NCBI RefSeq assembly: GCF_905220365.1
Contig: NC_061137.1
Coordinates: forward strand, 11,054,001 to 11,118,000
Direction: 5' to 3'
Length of the DNA stretch: 64,000 nucleotides
DNA from: Vanessa cardui
Lineage: Eukaryota > Arthropoda > Insecta > Lepidoptera > Nymphalidae
The position numbers were made by a program, and so were the translations under genes. Within the stretch, counting starts at the first letter, position 1; every line of letters begins with the position of its first letter. Shown here in pieces: positions 35,773 through 46,967 of this stretch. A model generated the notes under the pieces. The model searched no databases, had not been told where the DNA came from, and saw only the letters and a list, made by a program, of their open reading frames with translations.

Positions 35773-36063
35773 CAGTACGACACAACTTAGATGTAGCATC
35801 AGCAAAATTCGCAAAACCGATCATTTATGTCTTATGTAAATAATATGATCTTTACACAAACGTAATAACTTCTAATATCAAATGACCTATTAGTCAAAAT
35901 GACACGTCGATTTACATGCACTTGCTTTCTCGTGTTGAACTGATGCGCGAATCTATAGTAACAAATAGCGATGAATGGCGCGATAGGTAGCTATTTCTAT
36001 AATATAAATCGGCAGTAATCGGTTTTATTGAACTTGCCGATGCTACATCTAAGTTGTGTACTA
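35773..36063. mobile_element. MITE with TA target site (family J), copy 2
   Basis: Left end CAGTACGACACAACTTAGAT and right end AAGTTGTGTACTA form the inverted ends, with TA at 35771-35772 and 36064-36065. The internal segment TCGATTTACATGCACTTGCT is shared exactly with copy 1 (16151-16498). It is about 57 bases shorter, and its decamer array is eroded. Confidence 0.85.
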
Positions 36064-36065
36064 TA

Positions 36066-36998
36066 ACAACATTTTAACAGTCAAAGAGTTGGTCGTAAAA
36101 GTGTTATTGAAGCTTCTTAGAAACTATGAAAGTAAAATTTCAAGGTCGAGATTTAGTGCAGTTTTTATATGTAGAGAGTGTAATATATGTAGTTTCGACA
36201 TGCGCTTTATTAATATTTTATTCCAGATTTAAGCGCAATTGAATATTAAATGTGATAACTTATATATTTAGATAAGAGTGTTGCACTAGAAAAAACTCAT
36301 ACGAACCAACTTTATTATCTTTGTGTGTGTGAGGGTTATGCTAATACATGCAAAACGTCATACCATTTTGCTAGTGTTCCTATGTGTGTGGTTATTTAGT
36401 TGCCATATGTTGACCACTATGTTTTAGGTATACTCATTATTGAAAATCTTCAATATATATAAATAATCTATAAAATATAAATATGTTAAATTCAAATCAT
36501 AATAACGTTGCAATTCCGTTCTCCAACTTAAGTATATGTATCAGATAAACATATTGCAAACGTATATTTCTTCATACTTCAAATATTTATATTATCTTTT
36601 CAATCGTTATAAAAAGCAGTCATGTTCATCACGACATATATTAAACAGCTGAATCATTTCATCTATATACATATAATCGTCGTATTTCCTATACATTGTG
36701 ATCTAAAATTAACATGAGATTTAAGACGGGACGACTTTTTACTCGACGTTTATTTAAAAGAACAAAGACGCAATGAAAATAGCATAACTAAAGATCACGA
36801 GAAACTATTATTGATATGTACATTTAATGATTAATGCGCTTTATTTATTTACTGTTTAAATGGCAACACTGAATAAACTGTAAATGTCAAAAGTCTCGTC
36901 ATGGCTTTCGCGTGAAAGACGTGAGTCGTGTTTTGTTTTTTTTTTTTCAATTTTTTTTTTGTTTAAAGTACTTAGTCACGGACAGTCGAATATGTCAC
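36066..36998. other. AT-rich DNA without recognisable gene
   Basis: A GACGTGAGTCG at 36918 looks donor-like, but no acceptor or coding frame accompanies it. Confidence 0.45.
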
Positions 36999-37180
36999 CA
37001 TACACCATAGACATTGGAGCTGAAAGAAGTATTAACCTTCCTTTACCTTCCATACCCATGCTTCACCAGCCTTGGGAACTGAGATATGTGGTTACAATGG
37101 CTCACTCTCCGTCCAAACAATAATAACAACAATATTAGTTATTGCTGCTTGGCATAGTTATAATGTAGAACCCATGCCTA
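36999..37180 (-). mobile_element. A-tailed dispersed repeat (family C), partial
   Basis: CACCATAGACATTGGAGCTG, AGCCTTGGGAACTGAGATAT and GGTTACAATGGCTCACTCTC follow family C in reverse. Both ends are eroded. Confidence 0.55.
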
Positions 37181-37198
37181 AGTAGAGACATGGATTTT

Positions 37199-37216
37199 AC
37201 ACACACACACACACTT
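37199..37216. repeat. (AC)n microsatellite
   Basis: About nine AC units following the family C fragment. Confidence 0.9.
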
Positions 37217-37907
37217 AATTAACATAAATATTTTAAAAAAAACCGTTCAAAACACACTTTCATAGTTATCATTTCTATAAACTTTGTTCTGTGAACGCCA
37301 TGTCTGTATTTTGATATGGAGGTGACAAGCAAGGAAAACGTGTAGTATATTCTCATATAGTAAACTCAAACAAATACTTCCATTACATGACATTAAAGTC
37401 GTAAAGCCTTAAATCCTTATAAATAAAGTCGACAATCGTATAAAATAGTTTCCAATTTTCGCTGAGACGAAAAAAAAGATTTATATGTATCATATGTACC
37501 TTCGAGTTTTAAACAAATTAAACAATTAACATTCCAACTCAAATATCGGATCATGATCGAATATTTTAAATTAAAAAAAAAAACAAACAAACTCGGAAGC
37601 ATTCGAGCGTGCTTTGGCAGCATTTATCAAATTAACATTTAGACTAATTTAGTTATGCTTGTAAACTAAACGGACATTAACTAATAGATATAAAAACTAA
37701 AAACCATAACATATCCTTATCGTTATTCATGTAAAAATTTGTTAAACTTTGTTGGTTTATCCGGCTTTCACGCTTCGACGACTAAATCGATCATCTTGAA
37801 GCACACGGATAATTTAACACATATACGGATGTACTTTTTATCCTGATATTTTTTATCGGAATTCTTGGTGCACTATTATAAACTTATTTTTATATATACA
37901 TATATTA
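37217..37907. other. AT-rich DNA without recognisable gene
   Basis: Nothing recognised. Confidence 0.45.
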
Positions 37908-37972
37908 TTGATGGCCCAATGGTCACAACTCGCGCATCTTAACCAATGATTGCGGGTTTAAACCCAGGCTTC
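37908..37972 (+). mobile_element. Family A SINE, head only
   Basis: GATGGCCCAATGGTCACAAC, CGCGCATCTTAACCAATGAT and TGCGGGTTTAAACCCAGG keep both pol III box-like regions. The copy stops right after the B box. Confidence 0.75.
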
Positions 37973-38340
37973 CAACGCATATACAATATATTCTATCGTC
38001 ACCAAAAGATTATCTTCAACTTATTTGGAGGAGTTTTAATATTCAGTTGCAGGGAGACTTTCACGTAACTACAGTTCAAATAAAGAAATAACTTAAAAAA
38101 TCAAAATCGAAATAAAATATTATCATACTACGGTCACATTATTCTCTGAAGGTTCGGGTTGTAGCAATAAAAACTTTATGGTTTATTGACGCCAAGATCA
38201 TCCAAATTTTAATGGATCCATCTAAATTTTAATGGACGAATATCTGATAAATTGAATCCAATCATCGTGTATCATTTGTTTATTTTCGTGATTAAGATTT
38301 CAGAGAATTCATAAAATTGACTCCATTTTTACTTTAACTC
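37973..38340. other. AT-rich DNA with a 20-bp tandem duplication
   Basis: TCCAAATTTTAATGGA and TCTAAATTTTAATGGA repeat with a 20-base period (38198-38236). Confidence 0.55.
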
Positions 38341-38371
38341 AATAGAGCATATACAAGGGCAAACATTCGAC

Positions 38372-38660
38372 ATGGGCGAAGACTTCGCCCTTTTTTTGAG
38401 CCCTTTCTTGAGCTCGGAGAACTTCAAGAATCGTCTTCGGATTTTTCGGACTTCAAAGTCCCGACAAAACTATTTGGTGTGCGTTTATTTACCGAGCAAT
38501 AACTACGCGAGATTGCTCAAACCCTTCTCGAATTAATTGGTCAGACGTGCCTCGACAACGCGAACCTTCGCCGAATCCTGACAATATCCCGCCGAACATG
38601 GGACAAAAAACTAAATGTTCGGCATTTCATCATTTCAACTTCGACCGTATTTCATTACAC
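38372..38660 (+). pseudogene. Decayed coding-like dispersed sequence
   Basis: From ATG at 38372 a 54-codon frame (M-G-E-D-F-A-L-F-L-S-P-F-L-S-S ... N-N-Y-A-R-L-L-K-P-F-S-N) ends at TAA 38534-38536. The same frame goes on after the stop with L-V-R-R-A-S-T-T-R-T-F-A-E-S, a TGA at 38579-38581, and then Q-Y-P-A-E-H-G-T-K-N. This looks like one ancestral reading frame with at least two nonsense changes. From memory, similar peptide strings (N-Y-A-R-L-L-K-P-F-S, T-T-R-T-F-A-E) are common in predicted lepidopteran proteins, suggesting a repeat-derived sequence of unknown class. Codon use and GC differ sharply from the flanks. Confidence 0.45.
38374..38397 (+). repeat. GC-rich palindrome followed by T7
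   Basis: GGGCGAAGACTTCGCCC (8-bp arms around A) is followed by seven Ts, a shape like an intrinsic terminator. In an animal nucleus it could at most act as a pol III stop. It lies at the start of the decayed coding-like sequence. Confidence 0.7.
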
Positions 38661-38939
38661 GATACCAAATTTAAAATTGTATAGTGCGATATTAGTATTC
38701 AAAAAGAGAAGCATTCCATTGACAATAATAATCAAGAAAGTGCTTTTTATATCCAAAGCGTCAGTTTCATCGGAAATCGGCCAATTGGTTGGTTTCATTT
38801 ATATTGCAATATGGTTTACATATCATAGCATTCGGAGCAGATGAACAGGATCTAAAAGGATTTGATTTTTTTTTATTTTAATTAGGTTCTGAGATGTTGA
38901 AAGAGTATAGTTTAATAATTTAGTATAATCTATTGGTAT

Positions 38940-39170
38940 TGGTAATCCGAAAAAATGGCTCGACTAATGTGGGGAAACCAAAACCTTACCAAGGTACCTA
39001 ATGGCCAGACTGTAATACCTATCAGTCTAGACATCAAAGTGGTTGAGAGAGGGTTGTACTCATGAATATTATGAAACCGTTCCTAGTCCAAAGAACAGAC
39101 CCAGTACTTAAACGATAACCATGAGAATAGTGTGGCTGAAAGGACAGGGAAGGGTTAACCCATATCAAAT
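38940..39170. other. Unclassified mid-GC segment
   Basis: Richer in G and C than its flanks (CCTTACCAAGGTACCTAATG, AGACATCAAAGTGGTTGAGA, AAGAACAGACCCAGTACTTA). A 43-codon minus frame (N-P-S-L-S-F-Q-P-H-Y-S-H-G-Y-R ...) is open. Could be an unfamiliar repeat or an exon remnant. Confidence 0.3.
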
Positions 39171-39430
39171 TATAATTATTTAGAAACTAAGTACTACTTT
39201 TTATGAATTTATTCAAAGATGTTTTTTCTAAAACTACTGGTCTAAATTCCAAAGCGTAAATGGTAAATATTAATCAGCGATATCAATTCCAATAAAATTT
39301 AATTTGATAAGGATTAATTAAATGTGACTAATAAATTGTAATAAAATCATATTTCATGAAACATAAATATGTTTACTGTGACTTATCTATTTAAGATATA
39401 TTTAGCAGTCGGACATTTCTGCAGACTAGT

Positions 39431-39628
39431 TCAAATCAAATCAAAATTAACTTTATTCAAGTAGGCTTTTACAAGCACTTTTGAATCGTCATTTTACAAT
39501 TAAGTGAAGCTACCACCGGTTCGTAAAGTAGATTCCATCGAGAAGAACCGGCAAGAAACTCAGTAATTGCTCTTTTTTAACATTTAAAAAATACAAAGTC
39601 ATGTTAGTTAAATACAATTATTTAAATT
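39431..39628 (+). mobile_element. Family L repeat
   Basis: TCAAATCAAATCAAAATTAA, TTTATTCAAGTAGGCTTTTA, CCACCGGTTCGTAAAGTAGA and GAAGAACCGGCAAGAAACTC. Near full length, ending ATACAATTATTTA. Confidence 0.8.
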
Positions 39629-39737
39629 AATATATCCTGCTTGGATTCGTTAAATGGTCAAAATGCAACCATAATCATAATCGAAATGTTTTCTTTCGAG
39701 GATGAGATGTATTTTAAAGACAAATTGGACAGATACT

Positions 39738-39974
39738 TTGGTACGACATACATAGCAAATGTGCCACGTTAAGATGAGTGATCGCCACCGCTTATCAGGT
39801 GCTCTAACAAATATTAAAACACACCACCAACGCGCCACCAATCTTGGGAACTAATGTTATATCTCTCACACTATTTGGCTTACCCTTCAAATCATACTAA
39901 GTATTCCTGTTTGGAGGGAGATTTGAAGAGTGGACTACCTACCCAGACAGCCTTACACCAAACCTTACCACTAT
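39738..39974 (-). mobile_element. A-tailed dispersed repeat (family C), diverged
   Basis: GATCGCCACCGCTTATCAGG, CGCCACCAATCTTGGGAACT and ACTACCTACCCAGACAGCCT follow family C in reverse. The A-tail end is eroded. Confidence 0.6.
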
Positions 39975-41182
39975 GTAAATATGGTAATGGTTATAATATA
40001 GTAAAGTGAGTAGTAGGTAGGGTCTTTAGGAATGCCTCTAATTAGAAATCTAACTGCGAGGACACTTCGCTCGAAGGGTCAGCTGTTTTTGTTGTAATAA
40101 GCGAGTCAGTGATTAGTACAAATATTCATTGGACACTCCTATTTCATGTTTACGTCACCCTAAGTACTGACCGCGCCTCACTTGAGCCAGCTAGTAATAT
40201 AATTATAAAGTACACAATCTTAACTAATAAAATATACGCAAATATACGGTATAAAAAGCCAATCTAAATAATCTTTACTTACTTTTGGTAATCAGAATAG
40301 AAACAATAAATACCTTTTTGCGCAATGTTGCTGGTATAAGTAAAGTTTATGCTGTAATAGGAAAAATAAAATTTGGTGAATGGGAGATATGGTTTTATTT
40401 TTATTTAAAAATGTACATAAGCTTTTAGTACTAAGACACGCAATTAATATGTTCTTTTTGGACCATACCACATGTTTACACTTCAGGAGAACTCAGCTTA
40501 GTGTTGGAAGACTGACGTATTTCAAGTTTTTTAATAGTTAATTATAATTATATACTACTAATTTCGGAAGCTAATGGTTTAATACAACTACAAAAAACAA
40601 TTGTATTTAACTTTCACATACACTTAATCAATACGTACCTTGGTACAATAAAACCAAAGGTAATTAATAAAGTTTTACCCATATCATTTATCATATTGAT
40701 TGCAGTAAAAATACTTTTACATAATTCAATATCGTAGGAGACCTTGTTTCTAAGTGCCGCCCCAGGCTTTTCCTTCTCCTTAATGATAAATGATCGACAT
40801 ACAAATTATTCATAAAAATATTGGTTTAACTTGTCCAACGTACAGTCAGTCTCAAAATTAAGAACACTTTTTATTTACCCCAATTTTATCCTAAAACTTT
40901 GTATTCACTCGAAATAACAAAATTTTAATCATCACACAATTAAACTTAATGACGTTGTCTTTTAATTTCAATTTTAAAAATTACGTAAATTAGTAAGCTT
41001 GTCGTTGATTAAACATTAGACATCAATGATATTCTAATAAACAGATATGTTATACCCATACTAAACAACAGAAAAAAGTGTGCCGCGCCGGGAACCGTTT
41101 ATTTTAGTTTATTTTTACATTTCGTTAAAAGTAAAAAGGATAGCTTGATAAAAATAATAAGTAAAAGGGATAACTAAATGTT
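39975..41182. other. AT-rich DNA without recognisable gene
   Basis: A mid-GC patch at 40020-40200 (AAGGGTCAGCTGTTTTTGTT, GCGAGTCAGTGATTAG) has no identity I can name. Otherwise nothing. Confidence 0.45.
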
Positions 41183-41186
41183 TTAA

Positions 41187-41299
41187 TTACGCAAAACGTA
41201 TTACAACGTAATTATGATGTATTATAACGTATTACTACGTAAAACGACTAAAGGAAAACGCCCTAATTAGGACGTTTTCTAGTTTTCACTTTTTGCGCG
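41187..41299. mobile_element. Candidate small MITE with TTAA target site
   Basis: TTAA at 41183-41186 and 41300-41303 brackets about 113 bases whose ends are imperfect inverted copies (TTACGCAAAACGT against CGCGCAAAAAGTG). Inside, ACGTA-type motifs recur every 10-11 bases (41196-41241), and a palindrome with 13-bp arms and one mismatch lies at 41254-41279 around CCTAATTAGG. TTAA duplication is typical of piggyBac-type elements. No second copy in the window. Confidence 0.4.
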
Positions 41300-41303
41300 T
41301 TAA

Positions 41304-41574
41304 TAACCTATCTGTTTACTAAAACATCATAGTTAGACATACATTACACAAATTTAAGTGTAATGTAGTAGTTAATATTCATAATCGTAAAGATTTTAGT
41401 AAAAGTATACAACTTTATGAAGCCGACTGTACCTACTCCATTTTATACTTATATTTATTTTAAGTTGATTTTAAATTAAATTACGTAACACAAAACATTC
41501 GCTTCTGATATTTTATTTCAAGATATTTCACAAAACAGTCTCTATAAGTAAAAAAAAAAGTTATACAAACTTTT
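41304..41574. other. AT-rich DNA without recognisable gene
   Basis: Nothing recognised. Confidence 0.4.
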
Positions 41575-41770
41575 TGGCACTGAAACTCCTTTTAGCAACG
41601 CTCTCGCCCCGACGTACTCGATTTAACACGTGCTCAAACTGGTAACGAGGAGCGCAGACGCGCTGTCTCGTGTCGAGAGCCTTTACAGTAAGTAATGAGC
41701 CACTATTGCTGACAGAAAAGGAAACATAATTTGAGGGCAAAGACAACACTGAACTATGAATACAAAGTCG
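41575..41770. repeat. GC-rich segment, member 1 of a diverged pair
   Basis: AACACGTGCTCAAACTGGTA then ACGAGGAGCGCAGACGCGCT is a diverged copy of 42600-42660 (ACACGTGCTCAGACAGATAA, CGAGGAGACGCACTC); similarity continues to ATAATTTGAGGGCAAAGACA against AAATTTTGAGGAAAAAACAA. A 62-codon minus frame (41561-41749) and a donor-like ACAGTAAGTAA on plus (41687) are present. Identity unknown. Confidence 0.45.
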
Positions 41771-42544
41771 ACATTACTATCTGTTTATAGAACTTTTATA
41801 TGACACGGTGTGTACAACAGGGCTAAATAGAAATTAGTTGTTAAAGAAGCACAAATATATATAGAATTTTGTATTACAGCCAGATACAATTAGGTAGAGT
41901 TATCGATGATGATGCTTTCTAAATGCGAGTATTTTTATTTTAATAGGAAGAATATCAACCTATTTTAAAGCATTACTTTTTAGCTTAAAGCTAATTGTGC
42001 TGTAAGAATGACAATAGCCCTTAGGGGCCAGGATCAAACTTGCAAGTTTTATATCGGCAGAACGTTACCATTACTTTACGCTTCAATTATATTCTACATA
42101 CACATATTAGGCATAGATATAACAAAAGCATTTCTACTTCATGCATATACAATGCAATATATTATATATAAATAACTTTTATCATCTCTATGAAGGAAAT
42201 AAACTATATATGTATGTATGCAATGAAAACAATTTAATGTTTTATAGCTATCCCACTTTGAAATAATTTGAGTAAAATCACAATCAATTTATTAACTTTA
42301 CAATTCTCCTCAAAATTTTCATTAATTATTGTCCTGATAAAAATTTTTTTGATGTTAGAATTGAAGTTTATCAAACATGCCTTTTCCCTTAGTTTCCCTT
42401 TGCATATCCATTTTAATTATTAAGATTTAAATATCCGTTTAAACCAATTGAAGTGGAAGCTGCATAATTTTCATTGTTTGGTATAATGAGATTACCTCGT
42501 GCCTTTCAGACAATGTGAGAAAGTCAACGAGACATCGCAACGAT
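41771..42544. other. AT-rich DNA without recognisable gene
   Basis: Nothing recognised between the two members of the diverged pair. Confidence 0.45.
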
Positions 42545-42735
42545 TTGCCGTTGAACATTTTTTGTAAAGCCTGTCACATCCACGCACTTCGTCCTCAAGT
42601 TCACACGTGCTCAGACAGATAACGAGGAGACGCACTCTGGTCATGAGGACACTCGCTCTGACTGACTCCGACTATAGAAATTTTGAGGAAAAAACAAAGT
42701 TACGACGCATGGATAAAAATATGAAAGATTTTAAC
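42545..42735. repeat. GC-rich segment, member 2 of a diverged pair
   Basis: Matches 41575-41770 over at least 120 bases with many differences, same orientation, about 970 bases apart. The CACGTG core and the AACGAGGAG run are the most conserved points. Confidence 0.45.
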
Positions 42736-42828
42736 TTCGCGTGCCCGATACGTGTCGGAATGGAAATGGCATTCCCGCTATTATTTTCAACGCTACAAAA
42801 ATTAAAATACATAAGACTGAAAAAATAA
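42646..42828 (+). CDS. Candidate 60-codon open frame, unknown
   Basis: ATG at 42646 (M-R-T-L-A-L-T-D-S-D-Y-R-N-F-E-E-K ...) runs 60 codons to TAA, with AATAAA overlapping just after the stop. The residue mix looks protein-like and the middle is GC-richer than the flanks. The first third lies in the diverged repeat pair, and the other member does not keep this frame, so a repeat-derived chance frame is a serious alternative. No family recognised. Confidence 0.2.
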   Translation, partial: RTLALTDSDYRNFEEKTKLRRMDKNMKDFNFACPIRVGMEMAFPLLFSTLQKLKYIRLKK

Positions 42829-45515
42829 ATAAAGTAAATCATATTTATTCATTTAAGATTCCGGTACATTACAAATACCTACCTATATAGACATTTGCAT
42901 AGGTATATATTATAAATATATATATGTACGTAGTGCGCGAAAAAAATGGATACCTAATTAAAATAAACGTTAACAAATTCATTTAAGTACGAATAATTTT
43001 ATTATATGTATGAGTATAAATGTTTAGAAAGATAACGTGTTTTTATTACATAAATATTTTTTATAACTTTTCACTGATGCCTTCTTCGATACAAATGTGA
43101 CATTATTCTTCCCCTGCGAAACCAAAACGAAGCTAGTAACATACTGATTAGGAATATTACATTTTGAAACGGACTTAAAACAAACAATGTTTCAATCAAG
43201 TTCGTTACTCAAAATCATAGCATTAATGATATTCAATTTGATATAACATAAAATTAAGCCAATAAGAGTGTTTAGATAATCTTACTAATGAACAATCATG
43301 CCCTAAACAGTAAATTACTAGCAATTAAACAATAAATCAACAAACTTACTGATGCTTGAAAACAGTTAAGTCTTCTTAATCACCATTATACCGAATAAAA
43401 AAAAATCTTAAACGCATATTATTAAAAATCAATTTATTTTTCATAATTAATAATAACAGAAAATTATTATAACGGCGGATTCGTTGGTATATCAGAATCG
43501 TTAATAGTTTTACATTCAATGTAATTTAGAATATTTGAATAAAGTACACTTTATTTATTCATACATGTGTTTAAAAGAAAATATTAGCTTTGCAAAAATC
43601 CTAAAGATTTTTAATAATCTGTAACAGATATAAATATTTAGTAAGCGTGTGCCTTAAAATAAAGACACATGACATCGCAGACTCTCGTGTCGGAATTTTT
43701 ACACCTAAATTTTTTTAATACTTTATTTTCATGTCCAGCCAGCGTTAGCAAACGAAAACACGTGCCTACGTTTTTTGGAAAAGAAACCGGAATAGTCAAG
43801 TAATTTTCTACAATATATAGGTATATACAAATTATGTAAAGAAACCTTATTCATTTATCGTTTTTATTTGTGAAAACCACAGAAAAATCCGTTGAGTGGT
43901 TTACAATAACTAAGCGGAGATAAAAAAAAAACAGAAAACTACATTGTTTTCTATTTCTAAATGACAGTAAGTCTTTTATTCATTTCTTAGAAAAGGCAAA
44001 GGTAATCATAGAGTAGAACTACTTGTATAAGGAATTAGTTTTATAAAAAAATACAGCAATTAAGTAAATTTTAACCGTATATTAATGTTTATGATTACCA
44101 AACAAGTTCTTGTATTCGAAATTGTTAATTACTGCGTAGGATCAACAAATTGATTAGGTTGTCAGTAATAACACCAGCCAGGGGGCGAAACGAGTTTAAT
44201 ATACAGTCAATATTATGTGTTAAAACGTCCAAGTTGAACACGTTAGTAAAGATTGTTTGTTTACAATTTGAAAGTTTAACTATTTTATGTTATTTAATAA
44301 TACAATTGTTACACTAAACAGAATACTAAAGAGTTCTCTATGTATTCGATACCCACTCGTGTGCGAGTTTTTTATTTAACATAGTATGCTTATATTGGAG
44401 GAGCATACCACCAAATTTGCACTATATAATAAAAGATCAGCAAAACATTAGCATTCCGTACTTCGATAACGTAGTACCACAAATTTTAAAAGATTAGGCA
44501 GTGTAGTTTCAAAACTGACCGTCACTAAAATTTCCAAGCGAAATACAAAATTTTTAAGTAGCTAATTTTTTTTTTTACTAATAGAACCAACCGAGTGAAA
44601 TTGCAAAGTCATTGCTAACGGGGGATTTCCCTAAAATATCAATCCGCTATTCGCTTAATCCTATACCCTACAACAAACAACTGAAACAAAGTCACGGGTG
44701 GGTGTCACAAATCAATCGAGGACCTTGCAAGTCGGGTGTACGCCAGTAACACTCTCAATCACCCATTGTTTGCGATTGTAACACACAGATGCAAAACAAC
44801 CAGGGTTGCCAGCGCTTTATTTCTAGGCCATGTTTACATTTGAAAAGTTTCCTTAAACTTATATATTCTCAGTTGCTTATTGCTTACATATGATATGTTC
44901 TATTCCTCGGTAAATTCAGGTAAAACTTTCGCTAGAGAACTAAAGCAAAATAAAAAGTAAAACAGAACAATAGAGCTACCCGCCATATAAATCCATTATA
45001 TGCTCTCAATGCAAAGCTATACCCCATTATATTATAATCAAAATATATAATAATAAATAAAAAAAATTGACAACCCTACAGTAACAATTCTCTTAAAGAA
45101 GAAATAGGGCAAAGACTCATAAATAACATAAGTATTTTAAACGCTTTCTTGTGTAACTGTAGCTGTGTTTCAACGCAGAAAAATACTAAATTTTGATAAT
45201 ATTTTTTGAATGCATACACATAAGCAACAAGTTATTTTCTGTGTTAATATTATTTTCAAAGGAGTCTTTGGAATCGTTGTGATTTGAAACAAACACAACA
45301 ATGGAAAATCAAAATAATGATGTATAAAATTATTAAACGTATTTAATTATAAGATTTCATTCTTCGAGTTTAAGCATAGGTATATCGAACACTTTTTATA
45401 AATCTTGCCAGAAATGTCAAACTAAGACAAAAATGACGTCATGATACCACAGCCTAATTTATACAGATGACCTGTAACATACTTTACAAAAAATTTCGTT
45501 AACGTTATTTTTTTA
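42829..45515. other. AT-rich DNA without recognisable gene
   Basis: Long stretch without recognised repeats. A mid-GC patch at 44690-44830 (GTCACGGGTGGGTGTCACAA, CAGGGTTGCCAGCGC) could be a conserved non-coding element. TGACGTCA at 45434-45441. Confidence 0.45.
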
Positions 45516-45524
45516 ATGCCTACA

Positions 45525-45830
45525 ACAACAACACAACAACAACAGCCTGTAAATTCCCACTGCTGGGCCTCCTCTCCTTTGAGGAGAAGGTTTGGAACAT
45601 ATTCCACCACGCTGTTCCAATGCGGGTTGGTGGAATACACACGTGGCAGAACTTCTGTGAAATTTGTCACATGCAGGTTTCCTCACGATGTTTTCCTTCA
45701 CCGCCGAGTACGAGATGAATTTTAAAGACAAATTAAGCACATGAATCAGCGCTGCTTGCCTGGGTTTGAACCCGCAATCATCGGTTAAGATGCACGCATT
45801 CTAACCACTGGGCCATCTCGACTCTTTAAT
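45525..45830 (-). mobile_element. Family A SINE with target duplication
   Basis: The plus reading runs from an (ACA)n tail and CAGCCTGTAAATTCCCACTG to the inverted head ending CTGGGCCATCTCGACTC. ATGCCTACA stands on both sides (45516-45524 and 45831-45839), a likely target duplication. A third ATGCCTACATT follows at 45849. Well preserved. Confidence 0.88.
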
Positions 45831-45839
45831 ATGCCTACA

Positions 45840-46967
45840 TTAATAATAATGCCTACATTAACCAACAAATTTCAAAATCCATGAAACTCCAGCCAATTAA
45901 TACTTAGGAAGAGGATTTCAAAATCAACTTATCTATTTAGATCGCCTGTAAGTTAGTACTAAAGCACTTTTCAAGCGTTCGATAACACTTAATCAATGCG
46001 GAATATCTCGACACGAGATACGTATCGCGTTAAATAGTAAATCGAATCGCTAATAACTCGGCTAGCTTTCACATTCAAAAACATCCCATGAAGCGACTAA
46101 ACAAGACTCTTGGAGGGTGCAATTAGCGAGCGAGGAGTAACAAAGAGTCTGTAGCCAGCTAACAGTTCCTCCCCCAAGTATAGTCTTGTGTTTCTTCTTT
46201 CATATAACTGTAGGCACATGCTTACTCGTAAATTCAAAGTGTTTTATAAAAAGCAGCACTTTTTTTATAATAATTATATTATATAGTCTATCCGAAATAT
46301 ATTAACATTTCCTGAAATCAACAATTCGTATATAATTTTTACTAATGATTGCACGCTGTAGATGGGAACCTGCCATGTGTTTACCAGGTAATTGGAGGTT
46401 ACGTTGTAGAGTCAGCTCTTAGACATTCAACCTCCTTAAAAAGTTGATTTTTGCTGTTATTCAATACTGTTACTTTACTTTTTACGTTTATGACAGCTTT
46501 TGAAAAAAATAAAAAATAATTTTGTAACATCTTGCACTGTGAGAGATAGGTAATGTCTGCTTCCAAAATAGGGGAGGGGCATAAGTCACCTATGTTATTT
46601 TTTGCACACCTGATAATATGTATGAAGAATCATACCGGTTATGATATGAAAGGTAGTTAAGAAATGATAAGTTTACAAACAAACAAACTCACTTTCGTAT
46701 TTATATATATACATTTAAATAATGAAGTACCTATCTAATATAAATATCAAGTCTTGGTCCTCCTATCGAACCGGTCAAACGTCTAAATAACAGTTGTCCA
46801 TTACATTTTAACTTACGTAACAATTGAGAGATACGACTCTCTAATTAGCGCCATTCATAGTTCGAGTCCGGTATGTCTCCCAAGGCGGAACTGATAATAT
46901 TTTGACAAAGTTTCATATAAACAAACATAAGCAGTGTAACTGATTTGACAGTTATATATGTTATACG
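45840..46967. other. AT-rich DNA with an imperfect inverted repeat
   Basis: AAACAAGACTCTTGGAGGG (46101-46119) and CCCCCAAGTATAGTCTTGTG (46172-46191) are imperfect inverted copies around about 50 bases. No target duplication was found. Confidence 0.4.

Noticed and set aside
16149..36065. Reading the two family J MITEs as ends of one 20-kb transposon
   Set aside because: Each copy has both inverted ends and its own TA flanks, so they are separate insertions.
37199..37216. AC run as Z-DNA or regulatory element
   Set aside because: Short microsatellites are common beside repeats and nothing else marks this one.
46820..46885. Possible tRNA gene (GTTCGAGTCC B-box-like and a GAGAG/CTCTC stem)
   Set aside because: The T-arm stem does not pair, the anticodon loop is 6 bases and the spacing to the T arm is too long. 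No acceptor stem could be formed.
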